Notes: generated by a model from the sequence alone, not told the origin. A DNA stretch of 64,000 nucleotides from JBBQWZ01 sp038210135 (GCA_038210135.1 JBBQWZ010000034.1:1-64000), one strand, 5' to 3'. Shown: positions 17,760 through 26,275, counted from the stretch's first letter. Numbers and translations: made by a program.

Positions 17760-18362
17760 TCAGTTGGGCCGGGGACTCTTGATCGTCACCAGAATGTTCA
17801 AGAGGGCGGCCACACTCAGAACGCTTCCCGCGACGGTCAGCAACTGTCCTGTGACGGCCGGATGTTTCTCCGCCATTTCCGCCAGACGCACACTGACACC
17901 CTGGAGTTGGTCGGCCTCGTTGAGGATCGATTCAAAACCGACCGGTGCATGATCGCGCGGACTGGGCGGGGGGAGAATTTCAGAGGTCACCAGCCGCAAG
18001 GTGGCGGTTTCGCCTATGGACGTGAGAAGGAGCCCCAGGAACCGGGTAAGCAGGACAACCCCACCCTCCTTCGCCAGGTCCTTGTCCACTTCCTTGCCGA
18101 CGACGTCGGGTAGATCCTGCAAGGACTCATCCGCCGCGATCCACGTAGTGGCAAGACCCGGCGCTTCGGCTTTGGCCAGCGTGAGAGCACGAGACAGGAG
18201 CAAGCGGTGACTCGACACTCCCGCCAAAGCAATCACGGGGCGACGCAATTTGTCACAGACCCGAAAGGCCGCACGTACGGCCGGACCGGAAGGATGCTCC
18301 GCGCCGCCTTCGTGAGCAAGGAGTCGCTGGGCCAATACACGCGCCTGGGGAAGTAGCATCAT
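17760..18362 (-). CDS. KaiC-associated small protein, family unknown (partner 2)
   Basis: A ~200-residue paralogue of the protein at 15831-16277, convergent with the KaiC-like gene (23 bp between stops). Shared blocks: RAAFRVCDKLRRPVIALAG, LTLAKAEAP, and AKEGGVVLLTRFLGLLLTSIG. A C-terminal extension absent from partner 1 contains a putative helix (ADQLQGVSVRLAEMAEKHP) and a membrane segment (LLTVAGSVLSVAALLNILVTI), so this one is probably membrane-anchored. The frame is open up to 18449, but similarity to partner 1 starts at MLLPQARVLAQRLLAHE, so I chose the ATG at 18362; the ribosome site is weak. Function is unknown. Confidence 0.7.
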   Translation of the reverse strand: MMLLPQARVLAQRLLAHEGGAEHPSGPAVRAAFRVCDKLRRPVIALAGVSSHRLLLSRALTLAKAEAPGLATTWIAADESLQDLPDVVGKEVDKDLAKEGGVVLLTRFLGLLLTSIGETATLRLVTSEILPPPSPRDHAPVGFESILNEADQLQGVSVRLAEMAEKHPAVTGQLLTVAGSVLSVAALLNILVTIKSPRPN

Positions 18363-18513
18363 TTCCATTTCCGTGGCAGCAGCAGACTGGGGTTTCCACT
18401 TTGGACGTAAGGCGTACGCCTGGCAAATGGGCGAATCGGAGAGGAGCATTCTATTCCTAGATTCACGACCTTATGGTACCGCGTGCGGAGGTTCCGGCAT
18501 GCTCTGGGTCAGC

Positions 18514-18798
18514 TTAGGCCGCGTTCAGATCGCGAAACTGTTTGATTCGGATTTCGCCGTCCGGAAACCGAGCTCGAATCTCGAGATCCCCGCCCATGGC
18601 CTTGATCAGGCGCCTCAAGGTGCTGAGGTACATGTCCGTGCGGTGTTCCAGTTTCGAGACAGCTGCCTGATCGATTTCGAGTAGATCCGCGAGTTGCTCC
18701 TGCGTCAACTTACGAGCCGCGCGCAGTTCGTTCAAGGCCAGTTCCTTTAGATCTTTGTTAGCCAGAGCAGCCGCCTTTTTTTGCGCCGCACGAGGCAT
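18514..18798 (-). CDS. XRE-family antitoxin (HigA-like)
   Basis: A 94-residue protein with a helix-turn-helix: LTQEQLADLLEIDQAAVSKLE near 32-52, followed by TLRRLIKAMGGDLEIRA, the layout of HigA-type antitoxins. It follows the toxin remnant at 18832-19193 in the usual toxin-first HigBA order. Because the toxin is frameshifted, this may now be an orphan regulator. ATG 18798 is chosen because homology starts there; an in-frame ATG at 18810 also exists. Confidence 0.8.
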   Translation of the reverse strand: MPRAAQKKAAALANKDLKELALNELRAARKLTQEQLADLLEIDQAAVSKLEHRTDMYLSTLRRLIKAMGGDLEIRARFPDGEIRIKQFRDLNAA

Positions 18799-18831
18799 TT
18801 TAGACTGCAATTCACTGTATTTCTTTGTCGA

Positions 18832-19193
18832 TCATTTCTTCCCCCTAATTTGCTTGAGATGTTCCTGGTGTCGTTCGAGAAGTCGTTCGGCTACAGGAAC
18901 GAATGCCTCGTACCCTCGGCTTCCGAGCATTCCTTTGTCCCCGCCTAACAAGAGCAATGCGGCCCGGCGCGAGTCAAACACGTATAAAACGCGATACGGA
19001 CGGCCTCGATGTTGAACACGCAATTCTCGAAGCGGATGCGTCGACGCTGCGATTGCTGAACTGTGAGGAATCCCAGGTTCGGGCCGCGTTCAATCAGTAA
19101 ACGGACCACCCTATCTACAGAAACCTGCCCGGCCGTGGATAGCGAGTCCCACCATTTCTCGAACTCGGCAGTGACCTCGACGTCCCACGGCAC
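18832..19193 (-). pseudogene. HigB/Gp49-like toxin inactivated by a -1 frameshift
   Basis: The N-terminal half (VPWDVEVTAEFEKWWDSL, VRLLIERGPNLG) is in one frame and the C-terminal half (HPLRELRVQHRGRPYRVLYV, LLLLGGDK, VPVAERLLERHQEH) in the next. Reading the second frame back gives PHSSAIAASTHPLREL, which continues the family sequence exactly where the first frame reaches LG. One base is therefore missing around 19066-19075 (GGGATTCC on the minus strand). Either half alone lacks part of the RelE-like fold. A sequencing error would look the same. The GTG start lies 6 nt after a TATAAT box. Confidence 0.8.
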
Positions 19194-19199
19194 GGCTCA

Positions 19200-19205
19200 A
19201 TTATA
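19200..19205 (-). promoter_or_regulatory. -10 box TATAAT, leaderless start of the toxin-antitoxin unit
   Basis: A consensus TATAAT ends 6 nt before the GTG of the toxin remnant, and no Shine-Dalgarno sequence fits between. Transcription would start at or next to the start codon. Confidence 0.6.
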
Positions 19206-19235
19206 ACATCGATGGAATATGCCTTCGAAGGAATG

Positions 19236-19538
19236 CTAGCGCTCGACCGACTTGCCAGTTCCGATGCAGATAGCGCATACATCGTATACGGGCAATTCTT
19301 CCAGCCCATGCTTTTCGGCAGAAGCGATTTCGTCAAGCGACGTCGGAGGGCTCCAGCCGACCATCACGGCGCCGTGTCCCTGGCATTGGAAGCAGACGCC
19401 GCTTTGCTCGTACCAGTCTCGCAAGCCATCCGGCCTACCGGCTTCCCATTCCGTCTGGCGCCAAGCTTTGATCGCAAGAAGATCCCGCCTGGCGTCAAGG
19501 TAGGGAATTGCGCCACTTCGGCCGCGAATGAAAGGCAT
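19236..19538 (-). CDS. Small protein with two CxxCxGxG zinc-binding motifs
   Basis: A 100-residue hypothetical protein. It has CFQCQGHG near residues 49-56 and CAICIGTG near 87-94, the DnaJ-type CxxCxGxG knuckle. One pair of motifs can bind one zinc ion. No J domain is present. It starts 3 bp after the stop of the secreted protein at 19542-20009, whose end carries TGAGG, so the two are probably coupled. Function is unknown; a zinc-dependent chaperone-like or redox role is possible. Confidence 0.6.
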   Translation of the reverse strand: MPFIRGRSGAIPYLDARRDLLAIKAWRQTEWEAGRPDGLRDWYEQSGVCFQCQGHGAVMVGWSPPTSLDEIASAEKHGLEELPVYDVCAICIGTGKSVER

Positions 19539-19541
19539 GCC

Positions 19542-20009
19542 TCAGAAGACCTGGAAACAGAAGACGATATCGGAGCCGTCCGGGGTGAGCGCGTATTCGC
19601 CGTTCTCTAGCGGTTCGGCGGCTTCGATGCGCCAGATCCGGCCTTCGAGGCGGCGGACTGTCAAGCGCAGAACCTTTCCGCCTTTTCGCTTCGACAGCGT
19701 CACTTCGCGGCGGCCGTTTTTTACATCCAAGCGATACAGTTCGATGCGCTCGGGGGAAAGCTTCTCCGCTTGCATGATGAAAATTGGCTCCGCGAGCGGT
19801 GTCCTCGCCGCGGATGCAGCGCCTGGAATGACGTAGGTATCGGCGTTCTTTGCGATTTCGCGCTTGGCTTCGGCGGACTCGGTTACTTCGAGCTGCGAGG
19901 CATGCAATAGGTACGGCACGTCCGATTTCTTCGGCTTCGGGCCGTCGTATTTCTCCGCCGCGAGTCCGATCGCGCCCAACGCCAAGAGACAGAAAACTCG
20001 TTTCGTCAT
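19542..20009 (-). CDS. Secreted hypothetical protein
   Basis: A 155-residue protein with a short signal peptide (MTKRVFCLLALGAIGLAAE) and a charged beta-rich remainder (AEPIFIMQAEKLSPERIELY, VLRLTVRRLEGRIWRIEA, LTPDGSDIVFCFQVF). I do not recognise the family. It is divergent from the flavoprotein gene at 20044 with only 34 bp between, and followed closely by the zinc-knuckle protein gene. Confidence 0.7.
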   Translation of the reverse strand: MTKRVFCLLALGAIGLAAEKYDGPKPKKSDVPYLLHASQLEVTESAEAKREIAKNADTYVIPGAASAARTPLAEPIFIMQAEKLSPERIELYRLDVKNGRREVTLSKRKGGKVLRLTVRRLEGRIWRIEAAEPLENGEYALTPDGSDIVFCFQVF

Positions 20010-20043
20010 GCTAACCTCATTCTAACCGGCCCGCCTGATTACC

Positions 20044-21249
20044 TTGCCCGACCCATCGACCCAAACTTACGACGTGATTATCCTCGGAGCCGGAGCTGCC
20101 GGGCTGTTCTGCGCCTTTCAAGCCGGGCAGCGCGGACTCCGCGTCGCCGTTCTTGAGCGGAGCGACGAAGCCGGAAAGAAGATCCTGATTTCGGGCGGCG
20201 GACGCTCGAATTTCACTAACCTGACCGTGACGCCTGCGAATTTCATTTCACAGAATCCGCATTTCGCCAAGTCCGCTTTGGCACGCTACACCTCGGCTGA
20301 TTTTCTTGCACTGGTCGAATCGCACGGAATTGCCTGGCACGAAAAAACTCTCGGCCAGCTCTTTTGCGATCAATCGGCCCGCCAGATCGTCGATCTTCTC
20401 GAAGCTGAATGCAAAGACGCCGGCGTCGAAATCTTCCTCTCTACCGACGTGAAAACGGTCGCTGCCGGTTACCAGCTCGAAACTTCGCGCGGAACATTTT
20501 CCGCTCCGCGCGTGGTGATTGCCACCGGCGGGCTCTCGATCCCCAAGATGGGCGCTAGCGGATTCGGCTACGAAATCGCTCGGCAATTTGGCCTTCGCAT
20601 CGTCGAACCGCGTCCGGCGCTGGTTCCGTTCACATTGGCCGACAAAGACACGAAACGGTGGTGCGACCTCACCGGCGTGTCCTCGGATTCGGTCGCACGG
20701 TCCGGAAACGGACCTGCTTTCCACGAGAAGCTGCTGGTCACGCATCGAGGTCTGTCCGGGCCTTCCATCCTCCAAATCTCGTCGTACTGGAAACCGGGAG
20801 AAGCGGTTTCGATCGACCTGCTGCCCGCCACAGATATTGCCGAGCGGCTGATTGCTCGCCGAACTTACGGTGATACGTCTACGGTCCGATCCGCGCTGGT
20901 CGATTTTCTTCCGCGCCGGCTCGCTGAACGCTGGAGCGACGTCGATCCCGCGGCGATGCCCGTCGCTGCGAAGCCGCTGGCGATGCTATCGAATGATGAC
21001 GTTGCCGCCATCGCCAAAAACCTGCATCAGTGGACGCTGTACCCGTCGGGTACGGAAGGTTTTGAGAAAGCCGAAGTTACGGCTGGGGGCGTCGATACCG
21101 ACGAGCTGAGCTCGAAAACCATGGAAGCGAAGAAGGCGGTCGGGTTGTACTTCATCGGCGAGGTCGTGGACGTCACCGGTTGGCTCGGCGGCTATAATTT
21201 TCAATGGGCTTGGTCGAGCGGATACGCATGTGCCGATGCTCTTCGATAG
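20044..21249 (+). CDS. HI0933/BaiN-family FAD-dependent oxidoreductase
   Basis: A 401-residue flavoprotein of the HI0933 (YhiN/BaiN) family. The N-terminus has the dinucleotide fold (DVIILGAGAAGLFCAFQAG), then the family signature ISGGGRSNFTN near 57-67. VVIATGGLSIPKMGASGFGY lies near 160-180, and the C-terminal FAD motif GEVVDVTGWLGGYNFQWAW closes the cofactor site. Substrates of the family are mostly unknown; some members reduce enoyl or bile-acid intermediates. The start is a TTG at 20044; no better in-frame codon precedes the conserved strand. Confidence 0.9.
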   Translation: MPDPSTQTYDVIILGAGAAGLFCAFQAGQRGLRVAVLERSDEAGKKILISGGGRSNFTNLTVTPANFISQNPHFAKSALARYTSADFLALVESHGIAWHEKTLGQLFCDQSARQIVDLLEAECKDAGVEIFLSTDVKTVAAGYQLETSRGTFSAPRVVIATGGLSIPKMGASGFGYEIARQFGLRIVEPRPALVPFTLADKDTKRWCDLTGVSSDSVARSGNGPAFHEKLLVTHRGLSGPSILQISSYWKPGEAVSIDLLPATDIAERLIARRTYGDTSTVRSALVDFLPRRLAERWSDVDPAAMPVAAKPLAMLSNDDVAAIAKNLHQWTLYPSGTEGFEKAEVTAGGVDTDELSSKTMEAKKAVGLYFIGEVVDVTGWLGGYNFQWAWSSGYACADALR

Positions 21250-21276
21250 ATACGGGTGGAGGCTACGAAAATCATC

Positions 21277-22674
21277 ATGCGCCTGATCCTGCCGCTGTTT
21301 TTGCTTGCCGCTGCTGTCTTCGCAGCCGAGGAAGACTGGAACCGTTTTCGCGGACCGAATGGCTCGGGTGTATCGGCATCGACAGGTATCCCGACCGAAT
21401 TCGGACCTTCAAAGAACATCGTATGGCGGACCGAAATTCCGTTTGGCCGGTCGTCGCCGATTCTCACGAAGGAGCGGATCTTCGTCACGGCGACGGACAA
21501 GGACAAGCTGCTCACGCTGGCGCTCGATCGAAGCACTGGCAAGATCCAGTGGCGTCGCGAATTGCCTCGCGAACGTGCCAACAAGATCTACAAAGGCAAC
21601 GACAGCGCGACGCCGACTCCGTCATCGGACGGCGTCAACGTGTACGCATTTTTCCCGGATTTCGGCCTCGTGTCTTACGGGCCGGATGGCAACGAGCGCT
21701 GGCGCATGCCGCTTGGGCCATTCGAAAGTTTCTATGGGCTTTCGGCGTCTCCCGTTCTGCACGGCGACACGCTGTACCAGGTGTGCGATCAGAACTCGGG
21801 ATCGTTTGTGGTCGCGGTGGATCTGAAGACAGGAAAGCTTCGCTGGAAGAGGGATCGGCCTCACGCGAGAATCGAAGCATATTCGACGCCTGCGATTTAT
21901 ACTCCGGAATCCGGCAAGCCGCAGTTGATCGTCTCCGCGTCGTTCCGCATCGACGCCTACGATCTTGCGACCGGCGACGTGTTGTGGTTCAGCGGCAAGC
22001 AGGGGTCCTATCCGATTTCGACGCCCGCGATTGTCAACGGCATCGTCTACGCGACCGCCGCCGGCTCCGACGAGCCCGAATTTCCGCCGTTCGAAAAGAT
22101 CCTCGAGCAAGCCGATAAAGACAAGGACGGAAAAATCACTCCGGCTGAACTTGCGACCGTGAACGGCATGGGCGACCACTTTGGTTGGTTCGATGCCAAT
22201 CAGGACGGAATCATCACGAAAGAGGAATGGGAAGCGCGGCGTATGGGCTCGGTCGGCGACCACGGATTGATTGCGGTTCGCGCGGGCGGATCCGGCGATC
22301 AAACGGAAAAGCACTTCCTTTGGCGTTACAAGAAGGCCCCCAACATGGCCTCTCCTTTGATTTACAACGGCGTGCTTTACATCGTGAAAGACGGCGGCAT
22401 TATGACGTCGTTGAATCCGGAAAGTGGCGAAGTCTTCAAGGCGGGCCGCCTGAAAGATGCGATCGGACCTGTTTTCGCGTCGCCTGTGGCGGCGGACGGC
22501 AAAGTGTATTTCACGAGTGAAGGCGGCAAGATCAACGTCGTCAGGGCGGGCGAGCAGTGGGAGACGATCGCGGTCAATGACCTTGCGGAAGAGTGCTACG
22601 CCACGCCGGCGATTGCCGGAGGCCGAATTTACGTGCGGACGCGCAGCGCTCTGTATAGTTTTGGGACAAAGTAA
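21277..22674 (+). CDS. Secreted PQQ-like beta-propeller with an inserted EF-hand pair
   Basis: An exported 465-residue protein. A signal peptide (MRLILPLFLLAAAVFA) is followed by an eight-bladed PQQ-type propeller: WNRFRGPNGSGVSA, LTLALDRSTGKIQWRRELP, VAVDLKTGKLRWKRDRP, YDLATGDVLWFSGKQG. A loop near residues 280-320 carries two calcium-binding EF-hands, DKDKDGKITPAE and DANQDGIITKEE. PQQ ligands and catalytic Asp are not evident, so it is probably a structural or binding propeller rather than a dehydrogenase. ATG 21277 gives a clean signal peptide with GGAGG 14 nt upstream; GTG 21256 is an alternative. Confidence 0.85.
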   Translation: MRLILPLFLLAAAVFAAEEDWNRFRGPNGSGVSASTGIPTEFGPSKNIVWRTEIPFGRSSPILTKERIFVTATDKDKLLTLALDRSTGKIQWRRELPRERANKIYKGNDSATPTPSSDGVNVYAFFPDFGLVSYGPDGNERWRMPLGPFESFYGLSASPVLHGDTLYQVCDQNSGSFVVAVDLKTGKLRWKRDRPHARIEAYSTPAIYTPESGKPQLIVSASFRIDAYDLATGDVLWFSGKQGSYPISTPAIVNGIVYATAAGSDEPEFPPFEKILEQADKDKDGKITPAELATVNGMGDHFGWFDANQDGIITKEEWEARRMGSVGDHGLIAVRAGGSGDQTEKHFLWRYKKAPNMASPLIYNGVLYIVKDGGIMTSLNPESGEVFKAGRLKDAIGPVFASPVAADGKVYFTSEGGKINVVRAGEQWETIAVNDLAEECYATPAIAGGRIYVRTRSALYSFGTK

Positions 22675-22722
22675 AATGACGCGGGTCGCGTTTGCGACCG
22701 CGTACACTGGGGATGGTTACGT

Positions 22723-23136
22723 ATGAGTTACGCGGACAACATGGAGAACGCCCTCAAAAATCTTGAGGCGCGTGAAGAAATCGATCCGGCGGAATTGCGC
22801 CGCATCAAGGCCCGCGACGCCGCCGAGGAGGCGGAGAAGTTAAAAGCGGCGCCGTTCGCGGAAGCACTGAAGTCCGGTGCTTTTACGCAGGAACTTCTGA
22901 ACCACGCGGTCCGGATCGGATTCGGGCACCGCGCGAAAGTCCAGATCACGTGGCTCGACACGGTTCTTCGATTGGACGCGAAGCAGCTGCGTTTGGAACT
23001 CCATCCGTCGGGCGAGGGAGTGCTGGCGAAATTCTTCGACGAGGGGCGGGAAGTCCGCTCGGAGAAAATCGACCTCAAGAAATCGAAGCCGGAAAAATTG
23101 GCGGAAGCCTGGCTAAAGGGTCTCGTGGCCGTCTGA
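22723..23136 (+). CDS. Hypothetical protein, 137 residues
   Basis: Not recognised. A charged helical N-terminus (NLEAREEIDPAELRRIKARD, AEEAEKLKAAP) is followed by a beta-rich half with VQITWLDTVLRLD and LRLELHPSGEGVLAKFFDEG. No signal peptide or membrane segment. It lies 48 bp behind the PQQ/EF-hand gene in the same direction and converges on the lipoprotein gene at 23165. Confidence 0.65.
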   Translation: MSYADNMENALKNLEAREEIDPAELRRIKARDAAEEAEKLKAAPFAEALKSGAFTQELLNHAVRIGFGHRAKVQITWLDTVLRLDAKQLRLELHPSGEGVLAKFFDEGREVRSEKIDLKKSKPEKLAEAWLKGLVAV

Positions 23137-23164
23137 TCCTGCCGGAGGTGCCGCTTTCGCTGGT

Positions 23165-24064
23165 CTATTTCATCCATTGGCCGAGGAATTTTTCGACCAG
23201 ATCGGCAGTGATGTTCGCCTTCAGGCGCGCTTCGCGCCCGCTGCCGTCGATCATGATGCCATCGTAAACGCGGAGCAGTTCGGTCTGACTTTCCTTGGTC
23301 GAGAGGCGCCCCATTCCGACGATGCCGCGGAGGGCGGTCAGAACCTCCTGCGCTTCCTTGTCGGAGCCGCAAAGACCAGTCGCGACCGCGTCGATTCCGA
23401 AGCGGAAATCTACTGAGAGCGAACCTGCCTGCACCGCTTGGATCAGGCGGTTGACGTTCGCCAGATTGCTCGATTCGGGCACTGGAATCCGAACCGGTCC
23501 GCCGGCGTAAAGGGCCCAGAATTGCGAATTTGGCGAGAGAGTGTTTAAGCGCTCGGCGAGCACGGCCGGGATGTCAGGCCGCTTGGTTTCCTTGACGTCC
23601 ACCAGCGCCCGCAGCTTGGCGGGCGGACCTGCGATGGCCACCGAGGAATTGATCAGAAGCACGGCGGCTTGTTCGTTCCCGAACATCTTGAAGCCTTTGT
23701 ACGGCATACGCTCGACGCCTTCTTTTTCAAACTTCGGCTCAAGGTCGGAGGGCGAAAATTTGCCTCGCCCGAGCAGCAGGCTGTCCTTGCCGTTTGAACA
23801 GAGGAGCAACTCCCAGACGTCCTTCTTGAGGTCCACGCCGGTGACGCGGGTGAACTCGTCGGCTTGAGGAAATTGGCGGCTTGCGAAGTACTTCTGGTAG
23901 ACCGGCGTATTCTGCAAGCGATCGAGCCGCAGCCCGACCATCAAGACGGTGTCGTCGGGCACGAGCCCGCGCAACGCCGGATCGATGTGGACCGATTCCG
24001 CCGGCTTGCGGCACGCCGCGAGGGCAACCAATCCGACCGCCAGCAACAAACGAAACCTGCTCAC
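23165..24064 (-). CDS. Lipoprotein of unknown function
   Basis: A 299-residue lipoprotein with signal peptide VSRFRLLLAVGLVALAAC, Cys18 being the lipidated residue. The mature part starts with RKPAESVHIDPALRGLVPDD and contains alternating beta/alpha segments (TVLMVGLRLDRLQNTPVYQK, AAVLLINSSVAIAGPPAKL). This resembles acidobacterial proteins of unknown role with a repeated DUF3352-like layout, a weak impression. The GTG at 24064 follows AAGGGGGG at a good distance, so I prefer it to the upstream ATG at 24133. Confidence 0.75.
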   Translation of the reverse strand: MSRFRLLLAVGLVALAACRKPAESVHIDPALRGLVPDDTVLMVGLRLDRLQNTPVYQKYFASRQFPQADEFTRVTGVDLKKDVWELLLCSNGKDSLLLGRGKFSPSDLEPKFEKEGVERMPYKGFKMFGNEQAAVLLINSSVAIAGPPAKLRALVDVKETKRPDIPAVLAERLNTLSPNSQFWALYAGGPVRIPVPESSNLANVNRLIQAVQAGSLSVDFRFGIDAVATGLCGSDKEAQEVLTALRGIVGMGRLSTKESQTELLRVYDGIMIDGSGREARLKANITADLVEKFLGQWMK

Positions 24065-24114
24065 TCGGCCCCCCTTAAAAACGCGGTCCTCAAGAAACCG
24101 CGTCCATGCAATCG

Positions 24115-24120
24115 TAGGAT
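24115..24120 (+). promoter_or_regulatory. -10-like TAGGAT, 5 nt before an ATG
   Basis: TAGGAT is followed by AGTCC and the ATG of the amidohydrolase. No Shine-Dalgarno site is present, which fits a leaderless transcript. The -35 region is not convincing. Confidence 0.4.
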
Positions 24121-24125
24121 AGTCC

Positions 24126-24986
24126 ATGCGCATCGACGCCCATCAGCATTTCTGGGATCCCGTTCTGTTTCCGTATTCCTGGATGCCGCCCGAGCCGTCG
24201 CCGCTTCGTCGGCCTCTGCTGCCGGAAATCCTTGGACCCGTACTCGCGAACAATCGCTTCGATGGCAGCATCCTGATTCAGGCGACGACCGTTCCTGAGG
24301 AAGCGGATTGGCTGCTGTCGCTGGCTTCGCAGCACGAGTTCATTCTCGGCGTGGTCGCCTGGGTGGATCTGACGGATCCTCATCTTGGCAAGACGCTCGA
24401 CCGCCTGCAGCGCCATCCCAAGTTCAAAGGTGTTCGGCATCCGGTACACGACGAACCGGACGACCGCTGGCTTCTGCGGCCCGACGTCCTTCAAGGATTA
24501 GACGAGCTGGCTCGGCGGAAATTACCGTTCGATCTGCTCTTGTTTCCTAAGCACCTTTCGCTGATCCCGCAACTTGCGGAGGGCGTGCCGGAGCTTTCGC
24601 TGGTGCTCGATCACCTGGGCAAGCCGCCGATTGCATCGCGCTTGAGCGATGCTGCGCGGTCGGACGCGTGGGCTGCGGACCTCGAACGCGCTTCCGCGAT
24701 ACCGCAGCTCGCGGCAAAGATTTCGGGTTTGATTACGGAAGCCGATCACAGCAGTTGGACTTCGGAAGACCTGAAGCCGTACGTGCAGCACGCGCTCGCA
24801 TGCTTTGGACCCGATCGTCTGATGTTCGGGAGCGACTGGCCGGTTTGCCTGCTGGCCGGTAATTGGAAGCGGACGTTGGCCGCTTTCACACAAGCGCACG
24901 GACCGCTTTCGGTCGAAGTGCGCTCAAAGCTGTTGGGCGAAACCGCGATGCGGGTTTACTCGATCGGGCCCGGCGAAACGGGTTGA
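24126..24986 (+). CDS. Amidohydrolase of the L-fuconolactonase / PDC hydrolase family
   Basis: A 286-residue TIM-barrel hydrolase (COG3618 type). Family motifs: RIDAHQHFWDP (metal-binding HxH) at the N-terminus, FKGVRHPVHDEPDDRWL near 100-116, LVLDHLGKPPI near 160-170, LAAKISGL near 196-203 and LMFGSDWPVCLLAG near 237-250 with the metal or catalytic Asp. Members open lactones of sugar acids (L-fuconolactone, L-rhamnonolactone) or 2-pyrone-4,6-dicarboxylate; the substrate here is unknown. Its last 31 bp overlap the end of the convergent permease gene. Confidence 0.88.
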   Translation: MRIDAHQHFWDPVLFPYSWMPPEPSPLRRPLLPEILGPVLANNRFDGSILIQATTVPEEADWLLSLASQHEFILGVVAWVDLTDPHLGKTLDRLQRHPKFKGVRHPVHDEPDDRWLLRPDVLQGLDELARRKLPFDLLLFPKHLSLIPQLAEGVPELSLVLDHLGKPPIASRLSDAARSDAWAADLERASAIPQLAAKISGLITEADHSSWTSEDLKPYVQHALACFGPDRLMFGSDWPVCLLAGNWKRTLAAFTQAHGPLSVEVRSKLLGETAMRVYSIGPGETG

Positions 24987-26275
24987 ACTTTGCCGCGCCA
25001 CCACAGCAGCAGAGCGCCCAGGGCCAGCCACGCGAATCCGGCTAGCTTCGATGGAGTCCGGAGGTTCAGCCACATCACGAAGCAGATCAGGAAGCCGAAA
25101 ACTGGCGGCAGCAGGGCGCTCATTTTCTTTTCGGGATTGCGCACATACCAGCGCAGGATGGCCGCGACATTGACGCCCATGAAGCCGATGAACGCGCCGA
25201 AGTTGAGAAGTTCGGCGCCGAGTTCGTAGCTCATCAGGAAAGCGCCGAGCGCCGATAGCGCTCCGATCAGGAGAACGTTGTAGGTCGGGATTCCGCTTTT
25301 TTCGTCGATGTGCGCGAAGAAGCCGCGCGGAATCGATCCATCGCGCCCCATTCCGTAGAGCATCCGTGCGCCGGCCAATTGCCCACCCGCACCAGATCCG
25401 ATGGAGGCAACCAGGAGCGTGAGATTGAGAACCTGAAAGAGAAGCGGTCCGCCAACTTTGCCGGCAACATGCACGAAGGCGGTGTCAATATCCGGAAACA
25501 CCTGGCCGAAGGGCCAGACCAACTGCGCCGCGTACACTTCGATCGCCGACAGGACGCCGGTGATCAGGCATACCAGCACGGTGGCGCGGAGGATGTTCCG
25601 CTTCGGATCGACGACCTCTTCGGAAAGGGTAGAGATCGCGTCGAAACCAATATAGGTGAGGACTGCGAGTGAAGTGCCTGTCGCCACATGGGACGCGGAG
25701 AACGTCGCGGGGTCATAGAAAGGCTTCAGGAAAAACGCGGCGTCCAAGCCCGAGGGCATTCCCAAGATGTATTTTCCGACCGCCCACAGAAACCAGATGA
25801 TGACTACGCCCATGACGACCGCCAGGGCCGTGTTCACTTGTGCTGTCGTCTGCACCTGGCGCAAATTCAAAAACGTAAACAGTCCGGCGAAGAACAGCGC
25901 CCACAGGGCATACGGAATCGCCGGTAAGACGTTGCCCGCGGCCTTCGCACACCAGATGGTGCAGATCAGCGGGTTCAGAACGTAGTCGAGCAGCATGCTC
26001 CAACCGGTGAGATAGCCAGCCGCGGGATGGATTTCCTCGCCGACGTATGTGTATGCCGATCCGGCGCTCGGATACGCGCGGGCCATGCGTCCGTAGCTGA
26101 TGGCCGTTAACAGCATCGCCACCATCGCCAGCAGAATCGTGAGGACAACGTGGCCTTTGGCTTCCTGGAAGACGACTCCGAACAAAGGCATCGGCGCGGT
26201 CGGCTGCACCAGGATGATGCCCATGATGACCAGCTGCGTTAGTTTGAGGCTACGGCGAAGAGAAGGCGCGCTCAC
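24956..26275 (-). CDS. APC-family amino acid permease
   Basis: A 439-residue inner-membrane permease with about 12 helices. APC features include the first helix LTQLVIMGIILVQPTAPMPL, the conserved segment ISYGRMARAYPSAGSAYTYV near 60-80, FDAISTLSEEVVDPKRNILRA near 225-245 and ARMLYGMGRDGSIP near 312-325. These are typical of amino acid/polyamine/cation antiporters or symporters. Substrate unknown. It is divergent from the RelBE module starting at 26344. Confidence 0.88.
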   Translation of the reverse strand: MSAPSLRRSLKLTQLVIMGIILVQPTAPMPLFGVVFQEAKGHVVLTILLAMVAMLLTAISYGRMARAYPSAGSAYTYVGEEIHPAAGYLTGWSMLLDYVLNPLICTIWCAKAAGNVLPAIPYALWALFFAGLFTFLNLRQVQTTAQVNTALAVVMGVVIIWFLWAVGKYILGMPSGLDAAFFLKPFYDPATFSASHVATGTSLAVLTYIGFDAISTLSEEVVDPKRNILRATVLVCLITGVLSAIEVYAAQLVWPFGQVFPDIDTAFVHVAGKVGGPLLFQVLNLTLLVASIGSGAGGQLAGARMLYGMGRDGSIPRGFFAHIDEKSGIPTYNVLLIGALSALGAFLMSYELGAELLNFGAFIGFMGVNVAAILRWYVRNPEKKMSALLPPVFGFLICFVMWLNLRTPSKLAGFAWLALGALLLWWRGKVQPVSPGPIE

